From the NCBI GenBank assembly GCA_003388505.1, contig QQVO01000012.1, positions 62,001 to 126,000 of the forward strand: a stretch of 64,000 nucleotides of DNA. The letters are read 5' to 3'. The DNA is from Planctomycetota bacterium (lineage in GTDB: Bacteria; Planctomycetota; Planctomycetia; Planctomycetales; Planctomycetaceae). The position numbers and the translations under genes are program-made. Below are positions 1 through 8,537 of the stretch, piece after piece; the first letter of the stretch is position 1; the number at the start of each line of letters is the position of its first letter. The notes beneath the pieces were generated by a model. It was given only the letters and a program-made list of their open reading frames with translations. It did not search any database and was not told the DNA's origin.

Positions 1-1
1 C

Positions 2-1780
2 CACTGTTACCGTGCCGACGAAATCCTGATGCTGCTCAGGACGGCCGAGGAACTCGGCATCCGCGTGCAGTCGCTGCAGCACGTGCTGGAGGGGTACAAG
101 ATCGCGCCCGAGATTTTGGCCCACGGCGCAAGCTGCAGCACGTTCGCGGACTGGTGGGCCTACAAGGTCGAGGCCTACGACGCGACCCCCTTCAACACAA
201 CGCTGCTCAACCGGGCCGGAGTCAATACCGTCGTCAAGAGCGACAACGCGGAACTCATCCGCCACATGAATCTCGAGGCCGCCAAGTCGCTTCGCTACGG
301 CAACATGCCCTTCGAGGACGCCGTCCGCCTCGTCACCCTCAACTCGGCCCGCGAACTCGGGCTCGACGACCGCATCGGCTCGATCGAAGTCGGCAAGGAC
401 GGTGATCTGGCGATCTTCAACGGCCATCCCTTCAGCCCGTTCTCCCGCTGTGAATGGACCATCATCGACGGGGAAGTCTGGTTCCAGCGGGCCGCCCAGC
501 CGACGGCGATGTCTGCAGAAGCACAGGCTCGCTCGGCACAGCCTCCCCCGTTGCAACTCGCCTCCAGCAGCGTCCGCGATCGAAAACTCGAACTGCCGCA
601 GGCCGTGCATGCGGTCTATGCACTCACAGGAGCGAAAATCGTCCCGGTGGACGGACCGATGATCGACTCCGGCGTCGTGCTGATAGCAGAAGGCCGCATC
701 GCGGAGGTTGGTGCTGACGTCGCTGTCCCCGAGGACGCCGTCGTCATCGACCTCACCGGGCTGGAAGTCTATCCCGGTCTGATCGACGCCGGCACCACGC
801 TCGGCATCTCGGAAATCCGGCAGGTCGCCGCCACGCAGGACGCGCGTGAGAGCGGCCGGTTTCAACCCGACCTGCGGGCCGGCACGGCCGTCAACGTTGA
901 TTCGGAACTGATCCCCGTCGCCCGCACCGGCGGCATTACCACCGCGTTCATCCGTCCCGGCGGCGGAACAATCTCCGGCCAGTATTCCCTGTTGCAGACC
1001 GCCGGCTGGACCTCGGAAGAGATGGTCCTCAACTACCGCGCCGGCCTTTCTGTGGACTGGCCCGGCGACGAGGAGCGAGTCGACGAATTGCGCGAATTTC
1101 TCGAAACCGCCCGGCTGTACGACCGCATCCAATCCCAGCCGGAGGAGGAACGTCCGCCGGTCGTTGAAGACCCGCGTTACGAAGCGATGCGCCCTTACCT
1201 GAGTGGCGAGAGACGGATCTTCATTGAAGCCGACAGCCGCCAGGCGATCGTCGAAGCGATTCTCTTTTCCGAGAAGGAAGAACTTAAGATCGTCATCACC
1301 GGGGGCACCGACGCCTGGAAAGTGGCGGGGGAACTCAAGGCCCGCGAGATCCCGGTCATCGTGGGTCCTACCATGCGGTCCCCGGTCTCCGGCTGGGATC
1401 CGTTCGATGCGACCTATGCGAACCCGGGCCGCCTGTACGAGGCCGGGGTCGAGTTCTGCATCCGCTCAGACGACGCCAGCAACAGCCGCAACGCCCCGTT
1501 TGAAGCCGCGATCGCCGTCGCCTACGGACTGCCGGAGGAAGAGGCGCTTAAAGCGATCACCTTAAACGCCGCCCGAATTCTGGGGATCGATGAGCGCGTC
1601 GGTTCCATCACGCCGGGCAAGACCGCCAATCTCGTCATCACCGACGGCTCCCCGCTGCAACCGACAACACAGATCAAGGGAGTTTTCGTTGCCGGCCGGC
1701 CCTTCCCCCCCGAAAGCCGCCAGACCCGATTCTACGAACGCTACCTGCAACGGCTGGACAATTCGCCAGCGACGGATTGA
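2..1780 (+). CDS. Tandem amidohydrolase (5' end outside the window)
   Basis: The frame is already open at base 2 (HCYRADEIL precedes the first ATG at 29), so the gene starts left of the window. About 590 residues are visible, forming two amidohydrolase-like units. The first is the C-terminal half of a metal-dependent hydrolase: it keeps a His in LQHVLEG, a late Asp in VKSDNAE and the closing turn [14 protein letters not shown]. The second unit (about residue 195 onward) has the usual beta-sandwich edges and ends with [13 protein letters not shown]. However, the strand that normally bears HxH reads [11 protein letters not shown], and the middle metal region reads FIEADSR, so its metal site looks lost. 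Family knowledge supports a periplasmic or cytoplasmic hydrolase acting on cyclic amides or dipeptides; the substrate is unknown. The gene is followed by 130 bp of spacer and then converging minus-strand genes. Confidence 0.85.
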   Translation, partial: HCYRADEILMLLRTAEELGIRVQSLQHVLEGYKIAPEILAHGASCSTFADWWAYKVEAYDATPFNTTLLNRAGVNTVVKSDNAELIRHMNLEAAKSLRYGNMPFEDAVRLVTLNSARELGLDDRIGSIEVGKDGDLAIFNGHPFSPFSRCEWTIIDGEVWFQRAAQPTAMSAEAQARSAQPPPLQLASSSVRDRKLELPQAVHAVYALTGAKIVPVDGPMIDSGVVLIAEGRIAEVGADVAVPEDAVVIDLTGLEVYPGLIDAGTTLGISEIRQVAATQDARESGRFQPDLRAGTAVNVDSELIPVARTGGITTAFIRPGGGTISGQYSLLQTAGWTSEEMVLNYRAGLSVDWPGDEERVDELREFLETARLYDRIQSQPEEERPPVVEDPRYEAMRPYLSGERRIFIEADSRQAIVEAILFSEKEELKIVITGGTDAWKVAGELKAREIPVIVGPTMRSPVSGWDPFDATYANPGRLYEAGVEFCIRSDDASNSRNAPFEAAIAVAYGLPEEEALKAITLNAARILGIDERVGSITPGKTANLVITDGSPLQPTTQIKGVFVAGRPFPPESRQTRFYERYLQRLDNSPATD

Positions 1781-1912
1781 GGGACCGGTCGCGGCGTTGG
1801 GTGCAATCTAGGGTCGATGGATACCAGCACGGCAAGCGAAGGCTCGACGGGCGCTCGGCTTGGTTCAGCACCGGCCAACGCTTCGACAACTCAGGTATCC
1901 GCGAGCCCGGGA

Positions 1913-2611
1913 TCAGTTTCCCAGTTTGTTGATTGCAGCGTCTGCCACGTCTGTGACGACCTGCCTGATCAATTGCCATGATTCGCGATGGTAAACCTCG
2001 GGAAGTTCCAAGGCTTCACCTTCAGCAAACCGAGCCTGCCCCATGGATTTTCCCACGTATCTCGAATTCGTAACTCCATTGTTGTGCACGAGCACGTCGC
2101 GCGACGCCTTGATTTCGGCGAGTCGCTGAATCTGATCTGCGGTCGGACACCCCAGCTTTGCGATTCTCTCAAGATGCTCGAACCACTCAGCAAGACGTTG
2201 GTAGGCAATCCCCAACACCTCTCTCTCAACGACGGCGGCGATGATCTCACTCTTGCCAGCCGCATCCAAAACGATCCGAAACTCAACTTCCTTTCCGGAG
2301 AGGCTGCGCGGATATTCGGTCAGCCAGGCGCGGAGCAGATCGAAGACGAAGTGCTCAAGCAGTGACACAAAGTGTTGAAATGTGGCCGACGCCAGGTGAC
2401 CGGTCACGTACTCCTGAGCCATTCCTGGCAACTGCGTTTCATTGATGGTATTGCCGGTCACTTGATTCCGGATTGTGACCTTATACCCTCGCTGTGCGAG
2501 CTGTTGGACTATCCGCCACGCACGTTTCGTGTGGGCGTAGTAGTCGTGGCTTGCGTCAAGCGCCGAAAGGCAATCGTCGCGGAGTTTCGTGACTTCGTCA
2601 ATCAGGGGCAT
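1913..2611 (-). CDS. HEPN-domain protein, possible RNase-type effector
   Basis: 232 residues from ATG at 2611. Longer in-frame extensions only overlay the preceding gene in another frame. The C-terminal half is helical and holds R171-x4-H176 (SRDVLVHNNG), the R-x4-6-H motif of HEPN domains, many of which are RNases or toxin partners. The N-terminal part (AWRIVQQLAQRGY, then LLEHFVFDLLRAW) is helical as well. Start is 20 bp after the stop of the 80-residue gene, and a nucleotidyltransferase gene lies just upstream, so the three look like one transcription unit. No Tyr sits two residues after the motif His, unlike the RX4HXY of HepT. The three 60-base lines I counted are 50-57% GC, lower than most of the window. 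Catalytic activity is inferred from the motif only. Confidence 0.65.
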   Translation of the reverse strand: MPLIDEVTKLRDDCLSALDASHDYYAHTKRAWRIVQQLAQRGYKVTIRNQVTGNTINETQLPGMAQEYVTGHLASATFQHFVSLLEHFVFDLLRAWLTEYPRSLSGKEVEFRIVLDAAGKSEIIAAVVEREVLGIAYQRLAEWFEHLERIAKLGCPTADQIQRLAEIKASRDVLVHNNGVTNSRYVGKSMGQARFAEGEALELPEVYHRESWQLIRQVVTDVADAAINKLGN

Positions 2612-2631
2612 GGATCGATCCGAAGCCGATA

Positions 2632-2874
2632 TCAGGAAGCGCTGTCCAGGATCTTCTGCACACTCGCGGGATCTGATCCACGCCCCAAGTTGACCACGGT
2701 CACTTCCGGCTTTCCGTCGAGAGAGATCGCGTCTTCGTCGACCCAATACGGGATATTGTTGTCGTCGAGGAGCGAACGAACGTCGTCGATCTGCTTGACA
2801 GGAACCATGATGTACGGCCCTGCATCGCCGTCGGTCGAAACTTCGAGCGACTTGCTTGTGCTGACATCGATCAT
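2632..2874 (-). CDS. 80-residue protein between nucleotidyltransferase and HEPN genes
   Basis: Starts at ATG 2874, preceded by a GGAG about 8 bases upstream (CTCCGGAGATCCAG on the coding strand), which picks this start over the longer open frame. The product is small and acidic, with alternating hydrophobic stretches: PYIMVPVKQIDDVRSLLDDN, then PYWVDEDAISLDG and VTVVNLGRGSD. The pattern suggests a compact alpha/beta fold, with one helix between strands and a GRGSD loop. I do not recognise the family. Its place 70 bp after the nucleotidyltransferase stop and 20 bp before the HEPN start suggests co-expression and perhaps a regulatory or antitoxin role, which is inference. Confidence 0.7.
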   Translation of the reverse strand: MIDVSTSKSLEVSTDGDAGPYIMVPVKQIDDVRSLLDDNNIPYWVDEDAISLDGKPEVTVVNLGRGSDPASVQKILDSAS

Positions 2875-2944
2875 CTGGATCTCCGGAGGAGTGCAAGTTT
2901 CATAAAGTGTGATGAATGACAGCGCTGGGCGGAAGCACGCCGCG

Positions 2945-3922
2945 TCATGAATCGGGTGGGGCTTCGGTCGCCGGCCCATCAAGCGGCTGATCGTCGTCGC
3001 CCTCATCCCTGTCCCAATACTCGGACTCTTCGACGAGGCCGTACTTTTCTGCAACCTTGGGGTCGGTCGTCACGAGGAGTGCGTAATCGTCGCCGGCGCC
3101 CCCGTTGTCCTCGAGCACCACGCCGTCTTTTTGCATCTGCTCGAGTTGCTCGGCGGCCGATCGCAACAGGCGATTCATGTCGTCGATCGATTTCGCTTCG
3201 GCGGTCAGCCATTTGTTGCGCCAGATGGTGACGTATCGTGTCCGGCCCTCCTGCCATAACTCCTCGAACTTGCTGCGCACATAGGGGTTTAGGCGATCCG
3301 CGAAATCGATCGAAAGATCGAGCGTCCTGATCAATTCGAGCACGTCCGAGAGGTCTTTCAGTCTCCCCGGATTCGTCATTCCCGAGGCGAGCTTGAGTTC
3401 GATCAGCTTTTCCAGATTGATGTAGTTGACTCCGTCCGCCTCAAGACTGACCGACTGAGGCTCGGGGAACGCGACCGGCTTCGGCTTGCCGTCGCCGGGA
3501 AAGTCGCCCGTCGTCAGGAACTCGATCTTCACTCCCAGCTCGGTGTCCCGCAGGTGCTTGCTGTTCGGAAACGGCGGGAGATACCCAAGGCCTCCCAGCT
3601 TTTCGTGAATGAGCTTGAGGTCGCTCTTGCTCACCAGCAGGTCCACATCTTCGGTGAACCGGCGCACGCCGTGCCGGAACAACGCCATGCCGCCGACGAC
3701 CGTATAGGGGATCTCCAGCGATTTGAGCCGAGAGGTCACTTTGTGCAGCGCCTGAAAGACAGCACTGTTCTCTTCGAAATGCCGGCTTCCTTCACTCAAG
3801 GCCCACCTCGCATCCCGGTTCAATAGCTCTTCGTAAATCGGAACGTCAGCCGCCGAAACAGCGGCCTCGCCCGCCGATGCCGGCCGGCTATCGGACACTC
3901 GTTGTAATCCAGGTTCGACCAT
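2945..3922 (-). CDS. Nucleotidyltransferase-fold protein (AbiEii/MNT-like)
   Basis: 325 residues from ATG 3922; the open frame extends upstream but that part looks non-coding. Residues 74-97 carry the nucleotidyltransferase signature: VVGGMALFRHG (GG at 77-78) followed by EDVDLLV with Asp92 and Asp94, the hG[GS]...DxD pattern of the MNT/AbiEii superfamily. A possible third acid lies in VKIEFL (Glu134). The region ending near 210 (INLEKLIELKLASG, RLKDLSDVLELI) matches the helices that follow the core in predicted kinship families. The last 40 residues are acidic and low in complexity. Such enzymes transfer a nucleotide to a protein or small substrate. It is the first gene of a three-gene minus-strand run ending in a HEPN protein; that pairing recalls MNT-HEPN toxin-antitoxin modules but the proteins differ from MntA/HepT. 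Confidence 0.75.
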   Translation of the reverse strand: MVEPGLQRVSDSRPASAGEAAVSAADVPIYEELLNRDARWALSEGSRHFEENSAVFQALHKVTSRLKSLEIPYTVVGGMALFRHGVRRFTEDVDLLVSKSDLKLIHEKLGGLGYLPPFPNSKHLRDTELGVKIEFLTTGDFPGDGKPKPVAFPEPQSVSLEADGVNYINLEKLIELKLASGMTNPGRLKDLSDVLELIRTLDLSIDFADRLNPYVRSKFEELWQEGRTRYVTIWRNKWLTAEAKSIDDMNRLLRSAAEQLEQMQKDGVVLEDNGGAGDDYALLVTTDPKVAEKYGLVEESEYWDRDEGDDDQPLDGPATEAPPDS

Positions 3923-4516
3923 CGTGACACAACCCGTTCCAGTCGGACCGGCTCTGCCGGTCGGCGACGGTGACACCTGCACCGCCGCTCGCCCATTCCA
4001 ACGATTCATTCTCGCAAGGAGAGCGGTTGATCTCCACCGAAATCCTTCAAGACTGCGCCTCGCTGCTGTCGTTGACGCACAACTCTCGATTCCCGATTGC
4101 GTGACTCTTCGAGAGATTCGAATGGAACGCGGATGACCACGGATTGGACCGATTTTCGCTGATTGCTTTCTGTTGAGTGTGGAGTATCGACGCCTGAATC
4201 GATGCGGTCGCGTCGCTGCCGCCTCTTGAGGAAAATTCCCGCGAAATCCGTGCTGATCCGCCAAGTCCTCTTCCGCCGGACTCCGCCTGGTTCGGCAGGC
4301 CTCGGCGCGGCCCGGAAAATCGACTTTGCGGCCGGTTCTGTCTCTGGTCTATAATCGGCGGTCGAGGAACGAGCGCGGCTCACGGCGTCTTGCGACGTCG
4401 GAAAGAGAGCGGCCGGGCGTTTCGCTCACAAACGGCCGCTCCTGCAGCGCGGCGGTGGCGACGATCATCTCCTCGTGCGGCGGGCAATCTTCAGTCGATG
4501 TTCAGGGCGAGAGTAT
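3923..4516. other. Intergenic region, divergent promoters expected
   Basis: 594 bases between two divergent genes. Around 4108-4170 there is the wording GAATGGAACGCGGATGACC and ACGGATTGGACCGATTTTCG, a kind of low-information spacer common in planctomycete and verrucomicrobial genomes. Open frames here overlap each other on both strands and show no domain or ribosome site. I see no RNA gene or convincing promoter. Confidence 0.5.
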
Positions 4517-5452
4517 ATGCCGGAGACGACGGACATCGATGAACTGATCCAACAGGCCCGTGCACTGCTCAAGCAGCGGAAATTCGCCGAGGCGGTGCAG
4601 ACTTACGAGCGAGCCGTCGCGGAGCATCCCGACAGCATCGCGGCCCACGAGGGGCTGGGGACCGCGGCGTTCATCACGCAGGATTACGATCGTGCGATCA
4701 AGTGCTTCAAGCACGTCTGCCGGCTCGATCCGCGCCGCGCGCAGCCGCTCGTCAATCTCGGGGCGATTTACAACCGCCAGGGGGACCATAACTCGGCCGC
4801 GAAATCCCTGCGCCGGGCGATCGGCAAGGACCGGTCGTGCGCCGAGGCGTATTACAATCTGGGCATCGCGCATCGCGGTCTGAAGCAGCTTCCGATGGCG
4901 GTCTCCGCCTACCGCGAGGCGATTCGCATTGCCCCCGAGATGGCCGAGGCGTACCAGAACCTCGCCAACGTCTACACCGAGATGGGCAACACCCAGCAGG
5001 CGATCCTCAACTACCAGCGGGCCCTCGAACTCCGTCCGGACTTCGAGCGGGCCAAACGGGGCCTGGAACAGGCGCAGCAGTCGGCGGACAAGGTGAAGCG
5101 CTCCATCAGTCCCTTCGGGCGACTCGTCGACATCTCCGCCGCCGGCGAACAGACCGAAGGCGCGTACCGCAAGCTCTCGCCGCAAGAGCGCTTCGAGGAC
5201 CGCAACGCCGTCCACACCCTCGCCAAGGAACTCGAGCGCGCCGCGGCCGTCCTCCTGAAGCAGGTGCGCGAACAACTTGACCCGGCGATCGATGAGTTGA
5301 CCCACGCCTTCTCACAGAGCGCCGACCGTTACAACTTCAAGGAAGAGTTCGAACTGTTCCAGAACGCCCATCGAAACTTCCAGACCACCTTTCAGAACCT
5401 CCGCACCCGCGGGGACAACCTGCGGCAACACGAAGAGACGATGAAAGAGTAG
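4517..5452 (+). CDS. TPR-repeat protein
   Basis: 311 residues from ATG 4517, with GGCGAG a few bases upstream. Residues 5-200 form about five to six tetratricopeptide repeats: QARALLKQRKFAEAVQTYER, HEGLGTAAFITQDYDRAIKC, LVNLGAIYNRQGDHNSAAKS, YYNLGIAHRGLKQLPMAVSA and YQNLANVYTEMGNTQQAILN, each with the usual G/A/Y/A/P spacing. The last 100 residues are helical, charged and probably coiled coil (KELERAAAVLLKQVREQL). There is no signal peptide, so a cytoplasmic scaffold role is likely. Partner unknown. The gene ends two bases before a palindromic intergenic repeat. Confidence 0.85.
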   Translation: MPETTDIDELIQQARALLKQRKFAEAVQTYERAVAEHPDSIAAHEGLGTAAFITQDYDRAIKCFKHVCRLDPRRAQPLVNLGAIYNRQGDHNSAAKSLRRAIGKDRSCAEAYYNLGIAHRGLKQLPMAVSAYREAIRIAPEMAEAYQNLANVYTEMGNTQQAILNYQRALELRPDFERAKRGLEQAQQSADKVKRSISPFGRLVDISAAGEQTEGAYRKLSPQERFEDRNAVHTLAKELERAAAVLLKQVREQLDPAIDELTHAFSQSADRYNFKEEFELFQNAHRNFQTTFQNLRTRGDNLRQHEETMKE

Positions 5453-5453
5453 A

Positions 5454-5547
5454 GCCCTGACAGGGCTTTGTTCTCGGGTTGGCCGAACCGCGAATCCGCA
5501 CGAAACCCTGCGGGATTCGTGCTTCCGAGCGAACCGCTCAACCCAAG
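5454..5547 (+). repeat. Family A palindromic intergenic repeat, copy 1
   Basis: About 94 bp built from three successive hairpins: GCCCTGACAGGGC, CACGAA...TTCGTG around a CCCTGCGGG centre, and GAGCG-AAC-CGCTC. Near-identical copies lie at 25067-25152 (inverted) and 54695-54787, with a decayed one at 50253-50296. It begins immediately after the stop codon of the TPR gene, so it may also serve as the 3' end of that transcript. Confidence 0.85.
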
Positions 5548-5664
5548 AATACGCACCTGACGAACCAGTCGAACCGCTGCAGCGTCTTCCCGAATGCGGG
5601 CGCGGCGCGGCTCCGGGGGGGCGTCCCAACAATCGCAGTCGCAACCTGGAATCGAGGCCGGTGC

Positions 5665-7050
5665 ATGATCGTTTTCTCTCGGCCGTTGCTCACATCGCTG
5701 GCGGCAATCGTCCTCTGCACCGGCTCGTTCGCCGACGATTACCACGTCGGACCGGAGCAACCGTTGACCACGCCCGATCAGGTTCCGTGGGAGTCACTCG
5801 GACCCGGCGACCGCGTCTTGATCCATCACCGGCCGCGCCCGTACCACGCCAAGTGGGTTCTCTGCTGCCGGGGTGCGAAAGACGAACCGATCGTTGTCAG
5901 CGGCGTTCCCGGCCCGGACGGAGAACTGCCGGTGCTGGACGCCAAGAACGCCATCAGCCGGCCCGGTCTCGATTTCTGGAGCGGCGAGCGGGGCGTCATC
6001 AAGATCGGGGGCGCCGGCTTCGCGCCCGAGCTGACGCCGGCCCACATCATCATCGAAAACCTCGACATCCGCGGCGCCCGGCCGGGACGCTCTTTCGTCA
6101 GCGGTCGCGGGATCCAGCAGTACGCCGAAGCCGCCTCCGCCATCTTCGTCGAACGGGCCGAATACGTCACGATCCGCAACTGCGACCTGCACGACTGCGC
6201 CAACGGCTTCTTCACCGCTCACGAAACCTCCGAGATCTCCGTCCAGCGGTGCCGCATCTACGGCAACGGCATCGAAGACAGCTACTACCAGCACAACGTC
6301 TACACCGAGTCTGCGGGAATCGTGTTCGAGCACAACTACATCGGTCCGCTTCGCGAGAACTGCCCCGGCAACAACCTCAAGGACAGGTCGTCCGGACTCG
6401 TTGTGCGTTACAACTGGATCGAAGGGGGCAACCGTCAACTCGACCTGGTGGACGCCGAGGACAGCGAGCGGATCCGCCACGACCCGCGCTACGACGCTGC
6501 CTACGTCTACGGCAACGTCCTGATCGAACTTGACGACGAAGGCAACAATCAGATCGTCCACTTCGGCGGCGACAGCGGCGCTGAGGCCGGCTACCGGAAG
6601 GGACCGCTCTACTTTTACAACAACACGGTCGTCTCCCGCCGGCCCGGCAACACCACGCTGTTGCGGCTCTCAACCAACGACACGGCGGCCTGGGTTTTCA
6701 ACAACGTCCTGTCCGTTCAGGCCGCCGGCGACCGCTTCGCCATCCTGGACGAAACCGGCTTCGTACAGTTGACCCACAACCTTCTGCAGCCGGGGTGGAA
6801 AACCTCACACGGCGTCCTCACTGGCGCCATCCAGGCCGAAGAGAACGTGCCGGCCGAGACGATCGAGTTCCTCGATGACGCCGATCAGGACTACCACCTC
6901 GCCCCCGGCTCCCCCGGGATCGACGCTGGCGGCGGCGAAATTCCCGACCAGCACCCGCTCCTCTTCGAACCGGACCGCGCCACCAAGCTGATGAATCGAC
7001 GCGCCGCAGGATCTCTTGATGCAGGCGCGTTCGAGACGCGTGCTGATTGA
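5665..7050 (+). CDS. Secreted right-handed beta-helix protein
   Basis: 461 residues from ATG 5665. Residues 1-22 are a signal peptide (MIVFSRPLLTSLAAIVLCTG, then SFADD). The body shows the parallel beta-helix rhythm of pectate-lyase-like proteins: HIIIENLDIRG, YVTIRNCDLHDCANGFF, EISVQRCRIYGNG, IVFEHNYIGP, LVVRYNWIEGG, YFYNNTVV and WVFNNVLS. The C-terminal DYHLAPGSPGIDAGGG and SLDAGAFE are typical of secreted polysaccharide-binding or -cleaving helix proteins. This suggests action on extracellular polysaccharide, but no catalytic residues can be assigned. The open frame upstream of the chosen start only covers the palindromic repeat. Confidence 0.85.
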   Translation: MIVFSRPLLTSLAAIVLCTGSFADDYHVGPEQPLTTPDQVPWESLGPGDRVLIHHRPRPYHAKWVLCCRGAKDEPIVVSGVPGPDGELPVLDAKNAISRPGLDFWSGERGVIKIGGAGFAPELTPAHIIIENLDIRGARPGRSFVSGRGIQQYAEAASAIFVERAEYVTIRNCDLHDCANGFFTAHETSEISVQRCRIYGNGIEDSYYQHNVYTESAGIVFEHNYIGPLRENCPGNNLKDRSSGLVVRYNWIEGGNRQLDLVDAEDSERIRHDPRYDAAYVYGNVLIELDDEGNNQIVHFGGDSGAEAGYRKGPLYFYNNTVVSRRPGNTTLLRLSTNDTAAWVFNNVLSVQAAGDRFAILDETGFVQLTHNLLQPGWKTSHGVLTGAIQAEENVPAETIEFLDDADQDYHLAPGSPGIDAGGGEIPDQHPLLFEPDRATKLMNRRAAGSLDAGAFETRAD

Positions 7051-7080
7051 GCCGGCCTTCGGGTGCATGCTGGATGCTGT

Positions 7081-7100
7081 CGCGACTCTTGAGGAGTCGT
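7081..7100 (+). terminator. Possible hairpin terminator
   Basis: CGACTC-TTGAG-GAGTCG stem-loop 30 bases after the stop of the beta-helix gene, extendable by a G.T and a C-G pair. No strong T-run follows, so a terminator function is weakly supported. Confidence 0.3.
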
Positions 7101-7170
7101 GGGTTCTCGTGGCAGCATTGCAGTTTCGCAGAATTGCCGCGCCGATCATGGCGACTTCACCGAAGCATTA

Positions 7171-7210
7171 TATGTCACAATTGACATAACGCAGGTTTGG
7201 CGGATAGGAT
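7171..7210 (+). promoter_or_regulatory. Promoter with operator palindrome for the HigBA-type module
   Basis: A -35 box TTGACA (7181-7186) is separated by 18 bp from TAGGAT (7205-7210). The start codon of the toxin is at 7216, only 5 bases after the -10 box, so the transcript would start at or within a base or two of the ATG (leaderless). The -35 box is covered by a 7-bp inverted repeat, TATGTCA-CAAT-TGACATA (7171-7188), a plausible autorepressor site for the downstream XRE protein. An AGGA inside the -10 box could act as a weak ribosome site if transcription began further upstream. Confidence 0.6.
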
Positions 7211-7215
7211 GTCGG

Positions 7216-7554
7216 ATGAACGGACATGACAAGCCACTTGTGTGGCTCCAAGCCGAGATCAAAACGCCGCCCTTCTCGTCACAGGCTCGCGTTGAAGCGG
7301 GAACATTGTTGCGCCGGTTGCAGGGCGGTCAAAACATCGGGTTGCCGCACAGCCGGCCGATGCCATCAATCGGTCGCCGGTGTCACGAGTTGAGGATACC
7401 GGACGAGGACGCCAATTGGCGCATCGTTTATCGAATCGATGAAGATGCAATTGTGATTGGAGAAGTTTTTGCAAAGACGACCGGCAAGACGCCGAAAAAT
7501 GTGATCGACGTCTGTAAACGACGGTTCAAACGATACGACGAGAGCACAGGATGA
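7216..7554 (+). CDS. RelE/HigB-type toxin (phage Gp49-like)
   Basis: 112 residues from ATG 7216. The sequence has the compact basic fold of HigB/Gp49-like mRNA interferases: a helix with LLRRLQGGQNIGLP, strands HELRIPDEDANWRIVYRI and IVIGEVFAKTT, and a basic C-terminal helix VIDVCKRRFKRYD. Such toxins cleave ribosome-bound mRNA. The gene overlaps the start of the antitoxin by 4 bases (ATGA), toxin first, as in higBA. Two lines of the toxin gene counted by hand are about 43-47% GC and a third 60%, mostly below the surroundings, which suggests acquisition by transfer. The palindrome over the promoter suggests autoregulation. Confidence 0.8.
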   Translation: MNGHDKPLVWLQAEIKTPPFSSQARVEAGTLLRRLQGGQNIGLPHSRPMPSIGRRCHELRIPDEDANWRIVYRIDEDAIVIGEVFAKTTGKTPKNVIDVCKRRFKRYDESTG

Positions 7555-7916
7555 AATCTTCGAAGCGAAAAGCCCTGGAAGCTGCCGGCTGGAAAGTTGG
7601 TTCCGCATCTGATTTTCTTGAGCTGAGCGATGCGGAAGAAATGCTCGTCAATATGAAACTGGCGCTCGCTGCACAGGTAAAATCGTTGCGGCTGAAGAAG
7701 AACATCACTCAGCAGGAATTGGCGAAGCGAATCGGTTCCAGTCAGTCCCGCATCGCGAAGATCGAGGTCGCCGACCGCTCGGTGTCGATGGAGTTGCTCA
7801 TTCGCTCGCTTGCCGCGCTGGGCGCATCGCGCTCGCAGATTGGGAGGTATGTCGGTGCTCGCGACGTGAATCGCCCAACGCCGCGATCTCGACGAAAACT
7901 GCCCTCCAGAACCTAA
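7551..7916 (+). CDS. XRE/HigA-type antitoxin
   Basis: 121 residues. An HTH of the Cro/C1 (XRE) type lies at about residues 38-95 (LRLKKNITQQELAKRIGSSQ, then SRIAKIEVADRSVSMELLIR). The N-terminal 30 residues (AAGWKVGSASDFLELSDAEE) are typical of antitoxins that accompany Gp49-like toxins. The start ATG overlaps the toxin stop, so the two are translationally coupled. The protein should neutralise the toxin and repress the shared promoter at the 7171-7188 palindrome. The C-terminal tail is basic (RPTPRSRRKLPSRT). Confidence 0.85.
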   Translation: MKSSKRKALEAAGWKVGSASDFLELSDAEEMLVNMKLALAAQVKSLRLKKNITQQELAKRIGSSQSRIAKIEVADRSVSMELLIRSLAALGASRSQIGRYVGARDVNRPTPRSRRKLPSRT

Positions 7917-8537
7917 CCTGGTTTATTCACCACGGAGACACGGAGGAGGTTGATCACGCTTCTCACAGTCACGGCGTCGTATGACGCACGCATGTCCTGC
8001 GATGATGAAGGACGCGTGGCGATTCGTCATCGAGCGGCCGCGCCGAATCGCGAGATCAACTTCACCACGATTCCAGCGCAGGCAGCACACAGTGTCGAAC
8101 TTGCTGCGCCTGAAAACTTCTCCGTAAGTCCCTTTCTCTGTGCTACTCATTGGCGAGAGTTTGTCGTCCTGCGGAAATTGCGGCGTTTGTCCGTAGCGCA
8201 CGCTGCCAGCGTGCGGAAGCGGTTTTTGCGATCAGCGGGACGCACGCAAGGCTGCGTGCGCTACGTGGTTGGGTTGCGGGCGACGCCCGCGCTGGGTCCT
8301 CAGTGTCTCTATGGTGAAATCCTTGATGCACAATCGGGGCTGACCCGGTTTATTCGGGCCCCGGGCCGCACAACCGGTAATACCGGAAAAACTTCCCCAA
8401 ACAGCCGAATCGGCTGATGCGTCCCAACCGGCCCGGCCGATGAACTCAGGCAGGAGATATTCCCCGTCTGCGCGCGCCGTCTTCTTGTGATGACGATCCG
8501 GCGGCGGACGGAGTGATTAGTGGTCAAGGAGTCGACC
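7917..8537. other. Intergenic region holding a 154-bp repeat
   Basis: About 620 bases with no credible gene. It opens with ACCACGGAGACACGGAGGAG-type spacer sequence and contains family B copy 1 (8143-8296). After that come GC-rich stretches (GGGCCCCGGGCC near 8361). Frames open here are repeat-derived. Confidence 0.6.
8143..8296 (+). repeat. Family B 154-bp repeat, copy 1 (possible MITE)
   Basis: Runs from CTACTCATTGG to CGCCCGCGCTGGG. Outer arms enclose a core bounded by inverted repeats CGTAGCGCACGC and GCGTGCGCTACG. The same layout and exactly the same length recur at 20451-20604 and, with the core flipped, at 19835-19988. Flanks are CTTTCTCTGTG on the left and TCCTCAGTG on the right, only loosely alike. 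Confidence 0.8.

Noticed and set aside
7950-8417. 155-codon open frame after the HigBA-type module
   Set aside because: Its second half is the family B repeat and its first half has no motif or ribosome site.
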